Assembly: GCA_016926155.1 (NCBI GenBank)
Contig: JAFGPC010000177.1
Location: forward strand, 32,871 to 96,870
Source: Sedimentisphaerales bacterium
GTDB taxonomy: Bacteria > Planctomycetota > Phycisphaerae > Sedimentisphaerales > Anaerohalosphaeraceae
Direction of reading: 5' to 3'
Length of the DNA: 64,000 nt
The notes below the pieces were generated by a model. The model worked only from the letters and a program-made list of their open reading frames with translations, had not been told where the DNA came from and made no database searches. A program made the position numbers and the translations under genes. This document shows positions 18,707 to 27,499 of this stretch, one piece after another. Every line of letters begins with the position of its first letter. Positions within the stretch are counted from its first letter, which is position 1.

Positions 18707-19552
18707 TTAATCACCTTTTTTATTTCTGGGCTGGTCTACATATTCAATCGCCTGCAGAAGTCGTTCGGGGGGAGGTCCTTCGTGTTTCATTCCCGGTACA
18801 TCAATAAACAAGACGTTTTTCAGGTATGGCTTATATCCATACTGGTAATAAGCCTGCATAGGTATTCGATTAAAGTCGTACTCTCCCGTCAACAGTACAT
18901 ATCGCCCCCGATTACGAGCCTCGACCAGATATCGTATCTTCGGCGCAGGAAACGCCTGATACGCCCTGCCCGGCTTGCCAGGTACTGCTATCGGCCTCCA
19001 AAAAGAGGCTCCGATTACAAAAATCCCCCCTGTAAATACATCACTGAAATGAAATGCTACGATCGATGACACATGCCCCCCACCTGACAACCCCCCCACG
19101 TAAATCCGCTCCGGATCGATTCGATACAATTTCTGGATATTATGTAGTCCATCCAGCGCCAGTGGAATTCGACGTGTATAAACATGTTGATTATTGCCCG
19201 ACTTGTCGGCTCCGATACAGATCAGCTTGCGTTTGGTAAATTCGTCCTCAATCCGATCGAACAGTACCTGTCCCTTATCTCCCGGCGAAATCTCCACTAC
19301 TACACCATAAGCAGTATTGGGATCGTAGTCTTGGGGAACAAACACATCATATGTCTCCTGATTCAGGTCACAGGTATAACCATCCTCTCGTACGATATCG
19401 ATGGGTACTGTTGTGCGTTTTTGAATCTCTTCGGCCCTGGATAATGGATGATGTTCCTGAAACGTCGCCGTATATCGCCCCACTTTCGGGCTAACACCAG
19501 CGGAAGTTCCCACAGAAAAGGTCAGCAAAAGGATGATTAGAATGCTTTTCAC
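18707..19552 (-). CDS. Secreted alpha/beta-hydrolase, esterase-like
   Basis: The 281-residue protein has a signal peptide (SILIILLLTFSVGTSAG). The alpha/beta-hydrolase triad can be picked out: Ser in the elbow VGGLSGGGH, Asp in TGEYDFNR, and His in GMKHEGP. It resembles feruloyl/acetyl esterase or PHB-depolymerase-like enzymes (LDGLHNIQKLYRIDPERIYVGG is typical). It probably removes acyl groups from polysaccharide in the periplasm or outside. It starts at a GTG with AAGGAGG upstream and is divergent from the Gfo/Idh/MocA block. The substrate cannot be told. Confidence 0.72.
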   Translation of the reverse strand: MKSILIILLLTFSVGTSAGVSPKVGRYTATFQEHHPLSRAEEIQKRTTVPIDIVREDGYTCDLNQETYDVFVPQDYDPNTAYGVVVEISPGDKGQVLFDRIEDEFTKRKLICIGADKSGNNQHVYTRRIPLALDGLHNIQKLYRIDPERIYVGGLSGGGHVSSIVAFHFSDVFTGGIFVIGASFWRPIAVPGKPGRAYQAFPAPKIRYLVEARNRGRYVLLTGEYDFNRIPMQAYYQYGYKPYLKNVLFIDVPGMKHEGPPPERLLQAIEYVDQPRNKKGD

Positions 19553-19665
19553 GTCGTTTGCCTCCTTGAATACTAGTACAGTACCATTTTATACTCCAGT
19601 AAGCCGCTCTGCAACACCAACTTTCAAAACCATCCCAATAGGGCAAATCGCTTGCAAAAGAGCCT

Positions 19666-19693
19666 TTTGACCGGTATAGTGGTGAGGTTATTA
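19666..19693 (+). promoter_or_regulatory. Candidate sigma-70 promoter for Gfo/Idh/MocA cluster
   Basis: TTGACC at 19666-19671 and TATTAT at 19688-19693 are separated by 16 bases. This is about 67 bases before the first oxidoreductase's start. The divergent esterase start is on the other side, so the 207-base gap serves both directions. Motif match only. Confidence 0.4.
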
Positions 19694-19759
19694 TCCGGCC
19701 CCGACGGGCTGCGGAGGAATCCTTTCGATTCAGCACACAAAGTTTGATGAGGTGAGGCT

Positions 19760-21115
19760 ATGACAGGCAAGAAGACAGACTTTTCAGGGGATCCTATCAG
19801 TCGTCGCCGTTTCCTTGGCACAGCAGGAGTTTCGGCCGCCGTTTTCACGGTTGTCCCGCGTCATGTGCTGGGTGGCCCCGGAAGACAGGCTCCCAGCGAC
19901 ACTCTCAATGTCGCCGGAATTGGAATAGGGGGGATGGGTTTTAACGACATCCGCACGGTTGCCGGCCTGGGAGAAAATATCGTAGCCCTTTGTGATGTTG
20001 ACCAGAGACACGCCGCCAAGGCGTTCAACGAATTTCCCAAGGCACGTAAATGGCAAGACTACCGCAAGATGCTCGAAGAGCAAAAGGACATCGATGCGGT
20101 TACGATTGCTACTCCGGATCACCTGCACGCCCCGATCACCATGGCCGCGATTAAAGCCGGCAAACACGTTTACTGCCAGAAACCCCTGACTCATACCGTA
20201 TATGAAGCCCGTCAGATCGCCAGAGCCGCCAAAGAAGCTGGTGTTGTGACGCAGATGGGCAATCAGGGCCAAGCGGGCGAAGGCCCCCGATTGCTCACCG
20301 AGTTCATCTGGGATGGAGCGATTGGCAATGTCCGTGAGGTTCATGGATGGTCCAACCGATATCCCCGCATTTCGCCGCGCGGTCAGGCCCGTCCCCAAGA
20401 CACACCGCCTATACCCGATGGTCTTGACTGGAATCTTTGGTTGGGTCCGGCTCCGGAGCGGCCTTACCATCTGGCTTATCTGCCCTTTGTCTGGCGCGGT
20501 TGGTGGGATTTTGGAACCGGCGTACTTGGGGATATCGGTTGTCATAATTTTTCGGCGATTTTTAAAGCTCTTAAACTGAAATACCCAAAAACAGTTCAAG
20601 CCAGCGGTACTTTTCTACAGGATCCTCCCGAAATTCGAAATGAAAGTGCTCCGATCGCTTCGGTCGTACATTATGAATTCGAAGCCGATGATAACCACCC
20701 TGCCGTAACTTTAACCTGGTATGACGGCGGAATGCTTCCAAACCGCCCCCCGCAACTGGAACAGGGCCGGCGTCTGGGAGGAGGCGATGGCATGCTCTAT
20801 ATTGGAGATAAAGGTGCGATTCTGGACAATCGGTTGATCCCCGAAGCCCGAATGAAAGAATACGGAAAACCGCCGCAAAAACTGCCGCGTTCGCCGGGGC
20901 ATTATAAGGAGTGGATCATTGCCGCCAAGGGTGGCCCCAAGGCCGGGAGTGACTTTTCTTTTGCAGGGCCGCTTACCGAGGTAGTGCTTCTTGGCAATAT
21001 CGCGATCCGAACGGGTGAAAAACTCGAATGGGACCCGATTCAGATGAAAATAACCAATGTTCCAGATGCCAATAAGTTTTTGCACTATGAATATCGTAAT
21101 GGCTGGAGCCTGTAA
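19760..21115 (+). CDS. Tat-exported Gfo/Idh/MocA-family oxidoreductase (1)
   Basis: The 451-residue protein carries a twin-arginine signal (ISRRRFLGTAG, hydrophobic stretch, PRHVLGG). The NAD(P)-binding fold follows with GIGIGGMG and the conserved CQKPLTH loop, where Gln replaces the Glu of the usual EKP motif. A substrate-domain motif GVLGDIGCHNF supplies the expected active-site Asp/His. A tryptophan-rich stretch (VWRGWWDFGTG) is shared with the two paralogues downstream. Family members of this type often work with a tightly bound nicotinamide cofactor, which would fit export already folded. Likely a glycoside or sugar dehydrogenase. The ATG has GAGGTGAGG upstream. Confidence 0.85.
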   Translation: MTGKKTDFSGDPISRRRFLGTAGVSAAVFTVVPRHVLGGPGRQAPSDTLNVAGIGIGGMGFNDIRTVAGLGENIVALCDVDQRHAAKAFNEFPKARKWQDYRKMLEEQKDIDAVTIATPDHLHAPITMAAIKAGKHVYCQKPLTHTVYEARQIARAAKEAGVVTQMGNQGQAGEGPRLLTEFIWDGAIGNVREVHGWSNRYPRISPRGQARPQDTPPIPDGLDWNLWLGPAPERPYHLAYLPFVWRGWWDFGTGVLGDIGCHNFSAIFKALKLKYPKTVQASGTFLQDPPEIRNESAPIASVVHYEFEADDNHPAVTLTWYDGGMLPNRPPQLEQGRRLGGGDGMLYIGDKGAILDNRLIPEARMKEYGKPPQKLPRSPGHYKEWIIAAKGGPKAGSDFSFAGPLTEVVLLGNIAIRTGEKLEWDPIQMKITNVPDANKFLHYEYRNGWSL

Positions 21116-21228
21116 CAAGCCTGAAGCAGAAAATTGATCGCTTGATGTATGATAAATTGCCAGAAAATGCGTGTTTCAAACGTCTAAAGCAGTGAGAAAG
21201 TCTGTTCATTGTTTGTGAGAGGAATTGT

Positions 21229-22650
21229 ATGAAATCTGCAAAGCATCTCCAATTTACCCGAAGACATTTCATGAGTTCGGCAGCCGCTTCAGCGGCGGCA
21301 TTTACCATTCTGCCGCGTTTCGTTCTGGGCGGAGCCAGATTTGTCGCTCCCAGTGAAAAAATCTACATTGCCATCATTGGTTGCGGAGGCCAGGGCCGAA
21401 CCAACGCCCGTGGCTTGTTCAGCCATAGTGATGCACAGATTGTCGCTATCGCCGATCCTAACGAAAAAGACGACTACAGTCGATTTTATTATAGCGGAAC
21501 AGCCGGACGATTTCCCGTCAAAGGAGAAGTGGAAAAATACTATTCCCAGCAGAATCCCAATTTCCGCTGCAACGATTACGTCGATTTCCGCCAATTGCTC
21601 GAGAAGGAGAAGAATATTGACGCTATTTTATGTGCCACACCCGATCACTGTCACGCATGGGTTACGATGAGTGCCATTAATCGCGGCAAACACGTGTATT
21701 GCGAAAAACCCCTGACGCACAACATCTATGAAGCCCGGACGGTAGCAAAAGCCGCTAAAGAAGCCGGAGTTGCTACCCAAATGGGCAACCAGGGCCGCAG
21801 TGATGAAGGAAATCGACTGACCTGCGAATGGGTCTGGGATGGTGCGATCGGGAATGTGCGCGAGGTGCATGCATGGAGCAGCGCCGGCGGCTGGGCCCGT
21901 GGACGCGGACGTCCCAAAGATACCCCACCCATACCGCAGGGCCTGAATTGGGACTTATGGCTTGGCCCCAAACCGCCCCGGCCCTATCACCCGGCTTATA
22001 CACCGTATAACTGGCGCGGCTGGTGGGCATTCGGTACTGGTTGTGTGGGCGACATGGCTATTCACAACCTCGATCCGGCGTTTGCTTCTTTAAAGCTGGG
22101 ACATCCAATCAGCATCGAAGCAGTACAAACCGATTTTGTTGACTCGGAAGTCATCGGAGGAAATAATCACGTGATCTGGAAGTTTGGTCCGCGTGGTGAT
22201 ATGCCACCGGTAACCATACACTGGTATGACGGAAATCTGCATCCGGAACGTCCCGCCGAACTCGAAGAAGGTCGTCGCGTCGGAGAAGGCGGCAACGGTA
22301 TTCTGTTAATTGGCGACAAAGGCACGATCATGGGAGGCGGATGGAGTCGCTCGCCACGAATCATTCCAGAAAGTAAGATGCGGGCCTATCAGCGTCCGCC
22401 CAAGACTCTTCCTCGATCCAAAGGGCACCATCGCGACTGGCTTAACGCATGCAAGGGCGGTCCTGCCGCCAGTAGCAACTTCAGCTATGCCGCACGATTA
22501 ACAGAGTTCGTGCTTCTGGGTGATGTGGCCATCCGTACAAAAAAGAAAATCGAGTGGGATGGTCCGAATATGAAAGTTAAAAATGCACCCGAAGCACAGG
22601 CTGTGGTACAGGAACAGTACCGTCCCGGATGGGATATGGAAAATGTCTGA
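21229..22650 (+). CDS. Tat-exported Gfo/Idh/MocA-family oxidoreductase (2)
   Basis: This 473-residue paralogue has a Tat signal FTRRHFMSSAA and PRFVLGG. It has IIGCGGQG for cofactor binding and the classical CEKPLTH. The active-site segment reads GCVGDMAIHNLDP, differing from GDIGCH of its neighbours, so substrate preference may differ. An insertion after the first strand (SRFYYSGTAGRFPVKGEVE) is absent from the other two. Its gene starts 113 bases after the first oxidoreductase gene, same strand, with GAGAGG upstream of the ATG. Probably an exported sugar/glycoside dehydrogenase; the electron acceptor is not evident. Confidence 0.85.
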   Translation: MKSAKHLQFTRRHFMSSAAASAAAFTILPRFVLGGARFVAPSEKIYIAIIGCGGQGRTNARGLFSHSDAQIVAIADPNEKDDYSRFYYSGTAGRFPVKGEVEKYYSQQNPNFRCNDYVDFRQLLEKEKNIDAILCATPDHCHAWVTMSAINRGKHVYCEKPLTHNIYEARTVAKAAKEAGVATQMGNQGRSDEGNRLTCEWVWDGAIGNVREVHAWSSAGGWARGRGRPKDTPPIPQGLNWDLWLGPKPPRPYHPAYTPYNWRGWWAFGTGCVGDMAIHNLDPAFASLKLGHPISIEAVQTDFVDSEVIGGNNHVIWKFGPRGDMPPVTIHWYDGNLHPERPAELEEGRRVGEGGNGILLIGDKGTIMGGGWSRSPRIIPESKMRAYQRPPKTLPRSKGHHRDWLNACKGGPAASSNFSYAARLTEFVLLGDVAIRTKKKIEWDGPNMKVKNAPEAQAVVQEQYRPGWDMENV

Positions 22651-22764
22651 TAACAGGGCAGAAAAGCTAAATTCCTGATTCGAAATCCCTCTTTCACGGT
22701 TTAAAAATGTATCGTTCAATACATCCTATTCTGAAAATATGTGTTATTGCAGAGGAGTTAAGTC

Positions 22765-24117
22765 ATGAGTCAGAAAACTTCCCATTCCAACCTTTCCAGA
22801 AGGACTTTTTTATCGAGTGCAGCGGCCGTCTCAGCCTTCAGCGTTGTTCCCCGACATGTATTGGGTGGAGCGGGCAATAAAGCTCCCAGCGACAAGTTGA
22901 ATATTGCAGGCGTTGGAATTGGCGGAAAAGGTTATTCCGATCTGACCAGTGTTAAAAGTGAAAATATTGTTGCCCTCTGCGATGTGGATTGGCGTCATGC
23001 GGCAAATGCCGCCAAGACATTCCCAAAGGCACGCCAATGGCAGGATTTCCGCAAGATGCTGGACGAGCAAAAGGATATTGATGCGGTAATTACCGCGACT
23101 CCGGACCATTTACACGCCGTCGTTTCCATGGAAGCAATCAAGCGAGGAAAACATATATACACGCAAAAGCCGCTAACCCATACCGTTTACGAAGCACGCG
23201 CTCTTGCCGAGGCTGCTCAAAAATATAATGTGGCCTCACAGATGGGTAACCAGGGTCAGGCGGGGGAAGAGACCCGGCGTTTGCGAGAAATGATCTGGGA
23301 CGGGGCTATCGGACCGGTTCGGGAAGTCCATGTATGGACGGACCGTCCCAATCGTGGTTTTACCGATGTTTATTGGCCGCAAGGAGTGGGACGACCAACT
23401 GATATACCGCCTGTGCCGGAAGGACTGGACTGGGATCTCTTCCTGGGCCCGGCACCTGTACGCCCCTATCATCCCGCCTATCATCCCTTCCGATGGCGCG
23501 GATGGTGGGATTTCGGAACAGGGGCACTGGGAGATATCGGGTGCCACAGTCTCGACCCGATCTTCCGAGCGTTGCAACTTGGGTATCCGCTGACTGTACA
23601 AGCCGTCTCGACCCTGGTGAATAATGAAACCTATCCATCCGGTTCTATTGTCAAATACGAATTTCCTGCCCGTGTAGATATGCCGGCTGTAACACTGACA
23701 TGGTATGATGGCGGCATGAAGCCATTCCGTCCGGACGAACTGGAGGATGGTCGCCAATTGGGCACCAACGGCACGCTTTACATCGGAGACAAAGGTAAGA
23801 TCCTTGACGGCTTAATTATTCCGGAATCGAAGCGAAAGGAATATAAAACACCGCCGAAAAGCATTCCGAGTTCACCTGGTCACTATGAGGAATGGCTCAA
23901 TGCCTGCAAGGGAGGCCGACCGGCCGGATCGAATTTCAGTTTCGCCGGACCGTTGACCGAAGTGGTCTTGCTGGGTAATATTGCATTACGGCTTGAACTG
24001 AAAGAGAAGGTTTCACGTTTGAAACTGCAATGGGACCCGAAAAATCTGAAAATTACCAACTTACCCGAGGCAAACCAGTTCCTGCATGTAGAATACCGTA
24101 AGGGCTGGACCCTTTAA
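22765..24117 (+). CDS. Tat-exported Gfo/Idh/MocA-family oxidoreductase (3)
   Basis: The third paralogue (450 residues) has the clearest Tat motif, LSRRTFLSSAAA, again ending PRHVLGG. It is closest to paralogue 1: GVGIGGKG, TQKPLTH with the Gln variant, and GALGDIGCHSLDP. Together 1 and 3 look like an in-place duplication with 2 as a more distant member. The ATG has GAGGAG nine bases upstream. Gap to the next gene is 57 bases. Confidence 0.85.
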   Translation: MSQKTSHSNLSRRTFLSSAAAVSAFSVVPRHVLGGAGNKAPSDKLNIAGVGIGGKGYSDLTSVKSENIVALCDVDWRHAANAAKTFPKARQWQDFRKMLDEQKDIDAVITATPDHLHAVVSMEAIKRGKHIYTQKPLTHTVYEARALAEAAQKYNVASQMGNQGQAGEETRRLREMIWDGAIGPVREVHVWTDRPNRGFTDVYWPQGVGRPTDIPPVPEGLDWDLFLGPAPVRPYHPAYHPFRWRGWWDFGTGALGDIGCHSLDPIFRALQLGYPLTVQAVSTLVNNETYPSGSIVKYEFPARVDMPAVTLTWYDGGMKPFRPDELEDGRQLGTNGTLYIGDKGKILDGLIIPESKRKEYKTPPKSIPSSPGHYEEWLNACKGGRPAGSNFSFAGPLTEVVLLGNIALRLELKEKVSRLKLQWDPKNLKITNLPEANQFLHVEYRKGWTL

Positions 24118-24174
24118 GAATTCAGATTCGATAATAATGGTGTTACATTAAAATGCGGCGAAAGGAGTGTGAAT

Positions 24175-25191
24175 ATGCTGCGCATAGGGATAGTCGGATT
24201 CGGTTTTATGGGCAGGATGCACTATAAGTGTTGGCAGGCCATGGACGATGCAGAGGTAGTGGCCGTTTGTGATTCGAATCCAAATCTAATTGCTGATGCC
24301 AACAAGGCAGTGGGCAACATCGAGGGCGCCGCCGATCATATCGATTTTGATAAGATGGAGGTTTTTTCCAACTTTGATGCCATGCTCGAAAGTGGAAAAG
24401 TAGATGCCATTTCTCTGGCTCTACCGACGAATTTACACCCTGATTTTTCTATCAAAGCACTGCAGGCCGGCATCCATGTACTATGTGAAAAGCCGATGGC
24501 TCTGGATGTAGCCGAATGCGAGCGAATGATTGACGCCTCCCGAAAAACCGGAAACGTATTGCAGATCGGCCATTGTGTACGATTCTGGCCGGAATACGCA
24601 AAAGCAAAGGAAATTGTTGACAGCGGCTGTTATGGGAAAATCCGTTCGGCTATGCTGCAAAGACTCAGCGCCCCGCCAACATGGGCCACAGACGGCTGGC
24701 TGGGAGATGATAAACGCAGCGGAGGAATGGTCCTGGACCTGCATATTCACGATACCGATTACGTACAGTATCTCCTTGGCACACCTAAAGCAGTGCAAAG
24801 TTTTATCGCTCGAGATAAAGCTGGAAGTGCAATTCACGTGGCAACGCATTATCGATATCATAATGACAAGGTTGTCACCGCCGAGGGCGGATGGGCGATG
24901 ACTCCCTCATTCGGCTTTGAGATGAGTTTTAACCTCCTTCTGGAAGGAGCCACACTGACGTATGACTGCACTCGCAATCCTGCCTTCAGGGTCTGCCCTA
25001 GTGACGGAGAAGCGTATACGCCCGAAGTGGCTCCGGGTGACGGATATTCCCGGCAAATCGAGTATTTCAACCGTTCGATTCAAGGCGACAATACGGAAGA
25101 AGTGATCACCCTGGACCAATCCATGGAGTCGATACGAATCATTCAAGCCGAGATTGAATCGGCATCGAAAGATAAAATGATTTCCCTATAG
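24175..25191 (+). CDS. Cytoplasmic Gfo/Idh/MocA-family dehydrogenase
   Basis: At 338 residues and without a signal, this is the cytoplasmic-type member. It has GIVGFGFMGRMH near the N-terminus, CEKPMALDV and the catalytic DLHIHDTDYVQYLLG. It resembles myo-inositol/sugar dehydrogenases. ATG 24175 is preferred because AAAGGAG ends seven bases before it; the GTG at 24169 is too close to that site. It could carry out the reverse reduction or a second oxidation of the imported keto-sugar (inference). Confidence 0.85.
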   Translation: MLRIGIVGFGFMGRMHYKCWQAMDDAEVVAVCDSNPNLIADANKAVGNIEGAADHIDFDKMEVFSNFDAMLESGKVDAISLALPTNLHPDFSIKALQAGIHVLCEKPMALDVAECERMIDASRKTGNVLQIGHCVRFWPEYAKAKEIVDSGCYGKIRSAMLQRLSAPPTWATDGWLGDDKRSGGMVLDLHIHDTDYVQYLLGTPKAVQSFIARDKAGSAIHVATHYRYHNDKVVTAEGGWAMTPSFGFEMSFNLLLEGATLTYDCTRNPAFRVCPSDGEAYTPEVAPGDGYSRQIEYFNRSIQGDNTEEVITLDQSMESIRIIQAEIESASKDKMISL

Positions 25192-25210
25192 GACGGATAA
25201 GGAGACGGAT

Positions 25211-26032
25211 ATGATACAATGCGGAAAGTGGCCGGTGGGCGTATGCAGTTGGTCATTACAGACCGATGTAAAAGGTGTTGCGGATGCCATGAAGCAAATT
25301 GGTCTGAGCCATGTGCATCTGGCCGTTACCCCCGCCGTGGGAGAACAGGGAAAGGAGTACCTTGCCGCGGTTAAACAGCAGGACTGGACAATCAGTGCCA
25401 CAATGGTCAATTTTCCTCAGGAAGATTACTCCACATTAGACAGTATACGCGTGACCGGGGGCATTGCGCCGGATGATTGCTGGCCGCAGAATCGCGATTT
25501 ATTCTTTGCCGCCGCCGATATTACCGCGGAATTGGGCGTCAAATACCTGTCTATGCACCTGGGCTTTCTCGATCATCATGATTTAGCCTATGCCAGGAAA
25601 TTTTTTGAGCGTACAAAGGAACTGGCCGACAAAGCCGGGCAAAATGATCTTATCCTGCTGTTAGAGACAGGGCAGGAAAGCGCAGCCGATTTGCAGCATT
25701 TCCTCAAAGAATTCAACCACCCCTCTGTTGGTGTCAATTTTGATCCGGCCAACATGATTCTCTACGATAAAGGTGATCCAATTGAAGCGGTCCGTGTACT
25801 GGCTCCCTGGATCAAGCATATTCATATCAAAGACGCCAACCGCACTCAGCAAATCGGAACATGGGGTGCGGAAGTTCCCTGGGGAGACGGTCAAGTCGGA
25901 ATGCGGGCTTTCCTGGAAGCCCTTAAAGAAGTTGGTTTCGAGGGGGTTCTGGCGATCGAACGGGAAGCGGGTGATGACCGAATCGGAGACATCAAACTCG
26001 CCGCTGAACGACTATCTCAGTTTACGGATTAA
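25211..26032 (+). CDS. Xylose-isomerase-like TIM-barrel sugar isomerase/epimerase
   Basis: This 273-residue protein is of the AP-endonuclease-2/xylose isomerase-like TIM-barrel family. Metal ligands are recognisable: Glu in LLLETGQE, Asp in VNFDPANM, His in HIHIKDA and Glu in LAIERE. Such proteins isomerise or epimerise keto-sugars and, in 3-keto-glycoside operons, act on keto intermediates. It starts 19 bases after the dehydrogenase gene with AAGGAG at the right distance, so it is likely co-translated in the same operon. No signal peptide. Confidence 0.82.
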   Translation: MIQCGKWPVGVCSWSLQTDVKGVADAMKQIGLSHVHLAVTPAVGEQGKEYLAAVKQQDWTISATMVNFPQEDYSTLDSIRVTGGIAPDDCWPQNRDLFFAAADITAELGVKYLSMHLGFLDHHDLAYARKFFERTKELADKAGQNDLILLLETGQESAADLQHFLKEFNHPSVGVNFDPANMILYDKGDPIEAVRVLAPWIKHIHIKDANRTQQIGTWGAEVPWGDGQVGMRAFLEALKEVGFEGVLAIEREAGDDRIGDIKLAAERLSQFTD

Positions 26033-26077
26033 TATCTCCTGTTGATTGTAACTCTTATGAAAAACTGGAGGATAAAG

Positions 26078-27424
26078 ATGAAAGGAATTACAATGAATCG
26101 TAAAATTGTTCTGTTCGTAATATTAGCCTATGTTCTGCTCCCATCCGCACAAGGTTTGGCGCAAACTCAGCCGGTTCCAGAAGGCTTTATCCCATTGTTC
26201 AATGGGCACGATCTGACCGGCTGGAAAGGTCTTCTCAAATCTCCCTATGATAATCCCATTCGTCGAGCCGGCCTTTCCGATCAGGAACGAAAACAACTCC
26301 AGGCCCAGGCAGATGAACTAATGCGAAAGCACTGGATCGTAAAAGACGGTGTTCTTTGCTTTGACGGAAAAGGCTTCAGTCTTGTTACGGTTCGAGAGGA
26401 TTATGCTGATTTTGAATTGCTTGTTGACTGGAAACTTGTCACACCGAAAGGTGACAGTGGCCTTTATCTACGCGGCTCGCCTCAGGTCCAGATCTGGGAT
26501 CCCGAATACCGTAAAATCGGAAGCGGTGGATTGTATAATAATCAGAAGAATCCCAGTAATCCCTTAAAGATCGCGGATAAAGCTATCGGTGAGTGGAATA
26601 CATTCCGTATCAAAATGATCGGCGAGCGTGTCACCGTCCACCTCAACAGCGAATTGGTCGTCGATAATGTCGTCATGGAAAATTACTGGGATCGCAACCG
26701 GCCGATCTTCCCAACTGGCCAGATTGAACTGCAATGTCATGGCGATCCAATTTGTTTCCGTAATATTTTTATCCGCGAAATTCCCCGTCCCGGTCAATGG
26801 AAAAAACTCTTTAACGGCCGCGACATGGCCGGCTGGACAGAAGGAGCCGAGGCATATCAAGTGAAAGACGGGGCTATCCTTTGCGATCCGACATGGGGAG
26901 TTGATGTCAAAGGATACAAGGTGGAAGACGGCACAATTGCATGTAAACCGGGCGGAAATCTATATACCCTGGAAGAGTTTACTGATTTTCACTTCAAGTT
27001 TGAATTCAAGCTCACCCCCGGCGCCAACAACGGCCTGGGGATTCGTACTGGAATTCCCAGTCATGCCGCTTATGACGCGATGGAATTGCAAATCCTCGAC
27101 AATACTGCCGAGAAATATAAAAATCTCCAGCCTTATCAGTACCACGGATCCGTCTATGGTGTTGTTCCCGCCAAACGGGGCTTTCTAAAACCCATCGGTG
27201 AATGGAATAAGCAGGAAGTCATTGCCAAGGGACCACAAATCACCGTTATCCTCAACGGTGAAACCATCATCGATGCCGATGTCCTCAAAGCCAGCAAAAA
27301 CGGCACTGATACTATGGATCATCGAGATCATCCCGGCCTCAAACGCATGAAAGGACATATCGCATTTCTCGGCCATGGGGATGTTCTCTGGTTTCGGAAT
27401 ATGGAGGTCATGGAACTGAAATAA
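26078..27424 (+). CDS. Secreted two-domain DUF1080 protein (3-keto-glycoside hydrolase/lyase-like)
   Basis: The 448-residue protein has a signal peptide (KIVLFVILAYVLLPSAQGLAQ) and two tandem concanavalin-like DUF1080 domains. The first opens IPLFNGHDLTGWKG (about residue 35), the second KLFNGRDMAGWTEG (about 245). Both keep the xxSGLYLRG or NNGLGIRT theme of the family. DUF1080 proteins are reported to cleave 3-keto-glycosides by hydrolysis or elimination, which matches the Gfo/Idh/MocA genes upstream. Domain 2 has a short internal echo (QVKDGAILC and KVEDGTIAC). ATG 26078 is used because GGAGGA precedes it; an in-frame TTG at 26042 is less likely. A bidirectional terminator follows. Confidence 0.85.
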   Translation: MKGITMNRKIVLFVILAYVLLPSAQGLAQTQPVPEGFIPLFNGHDLTGWKGLLKSPYDNPIRRAGLSDQERKQLQAQADELMRKHWIVKDGVLCFDGKGFSLVTVREDYADFELLVDWKLVTPKGDSGLYLRGSPQVQIWDPEYRKIGSGGLYNNQKNPSNPLKIADKAIGEWNTFRIKMIGERVTVHLNSELVVDNVVMENYWDRNRPIFPTGQIELQCHGDPICFRNIFIREIPRPGQWKKLFNGRDMAGWTEGAEAYQVKDGAILCDPTWGVDVKGYKVEDGTIACKPGGNLYTLEEFTDFHFKFEFKLTPGANNGLGIRTGIPSHAAYDAMELQILDNTAEKYKNLQPYQYHGSVYGVVPAKRGFLKPIGEWNKQEVIAKGPQITVILNGETIIDADVLKASKNGTDTMDHRDHPGLKRMKGHIAFLGHGDVLWFRNMEVMELK

Positions 27425-27446
27425 CAGTATATCCTCCACGCATAAT

Positions 27447-27478
27447 AAAAGGGGCAGATATTTAACCTGCCCCTTTTT
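27447..27478. terminator. Bidirectional intrinsic terminator
   Basis: An 11-base-pair stem (AAAAGGGGCAG with CTGCCCCTTTT) and a nine-base loop are flanked by A and T runs, so it works on both strands. It lies between the convergent DUF1080 gene and the lipoprotein gene. Confidence 0.85.
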
Positions 27479-27499
27479 CATTTTATTGTGAGTATCACC

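Noticed and set aside
19784..20599. Long minus-strand frame (271 codons) opposite the first Gfo/Idh/MocA gene
   Set aside because: Antisense to a clear conserved gene; the translation has no family likeness and comes from codon bias of the real gene.
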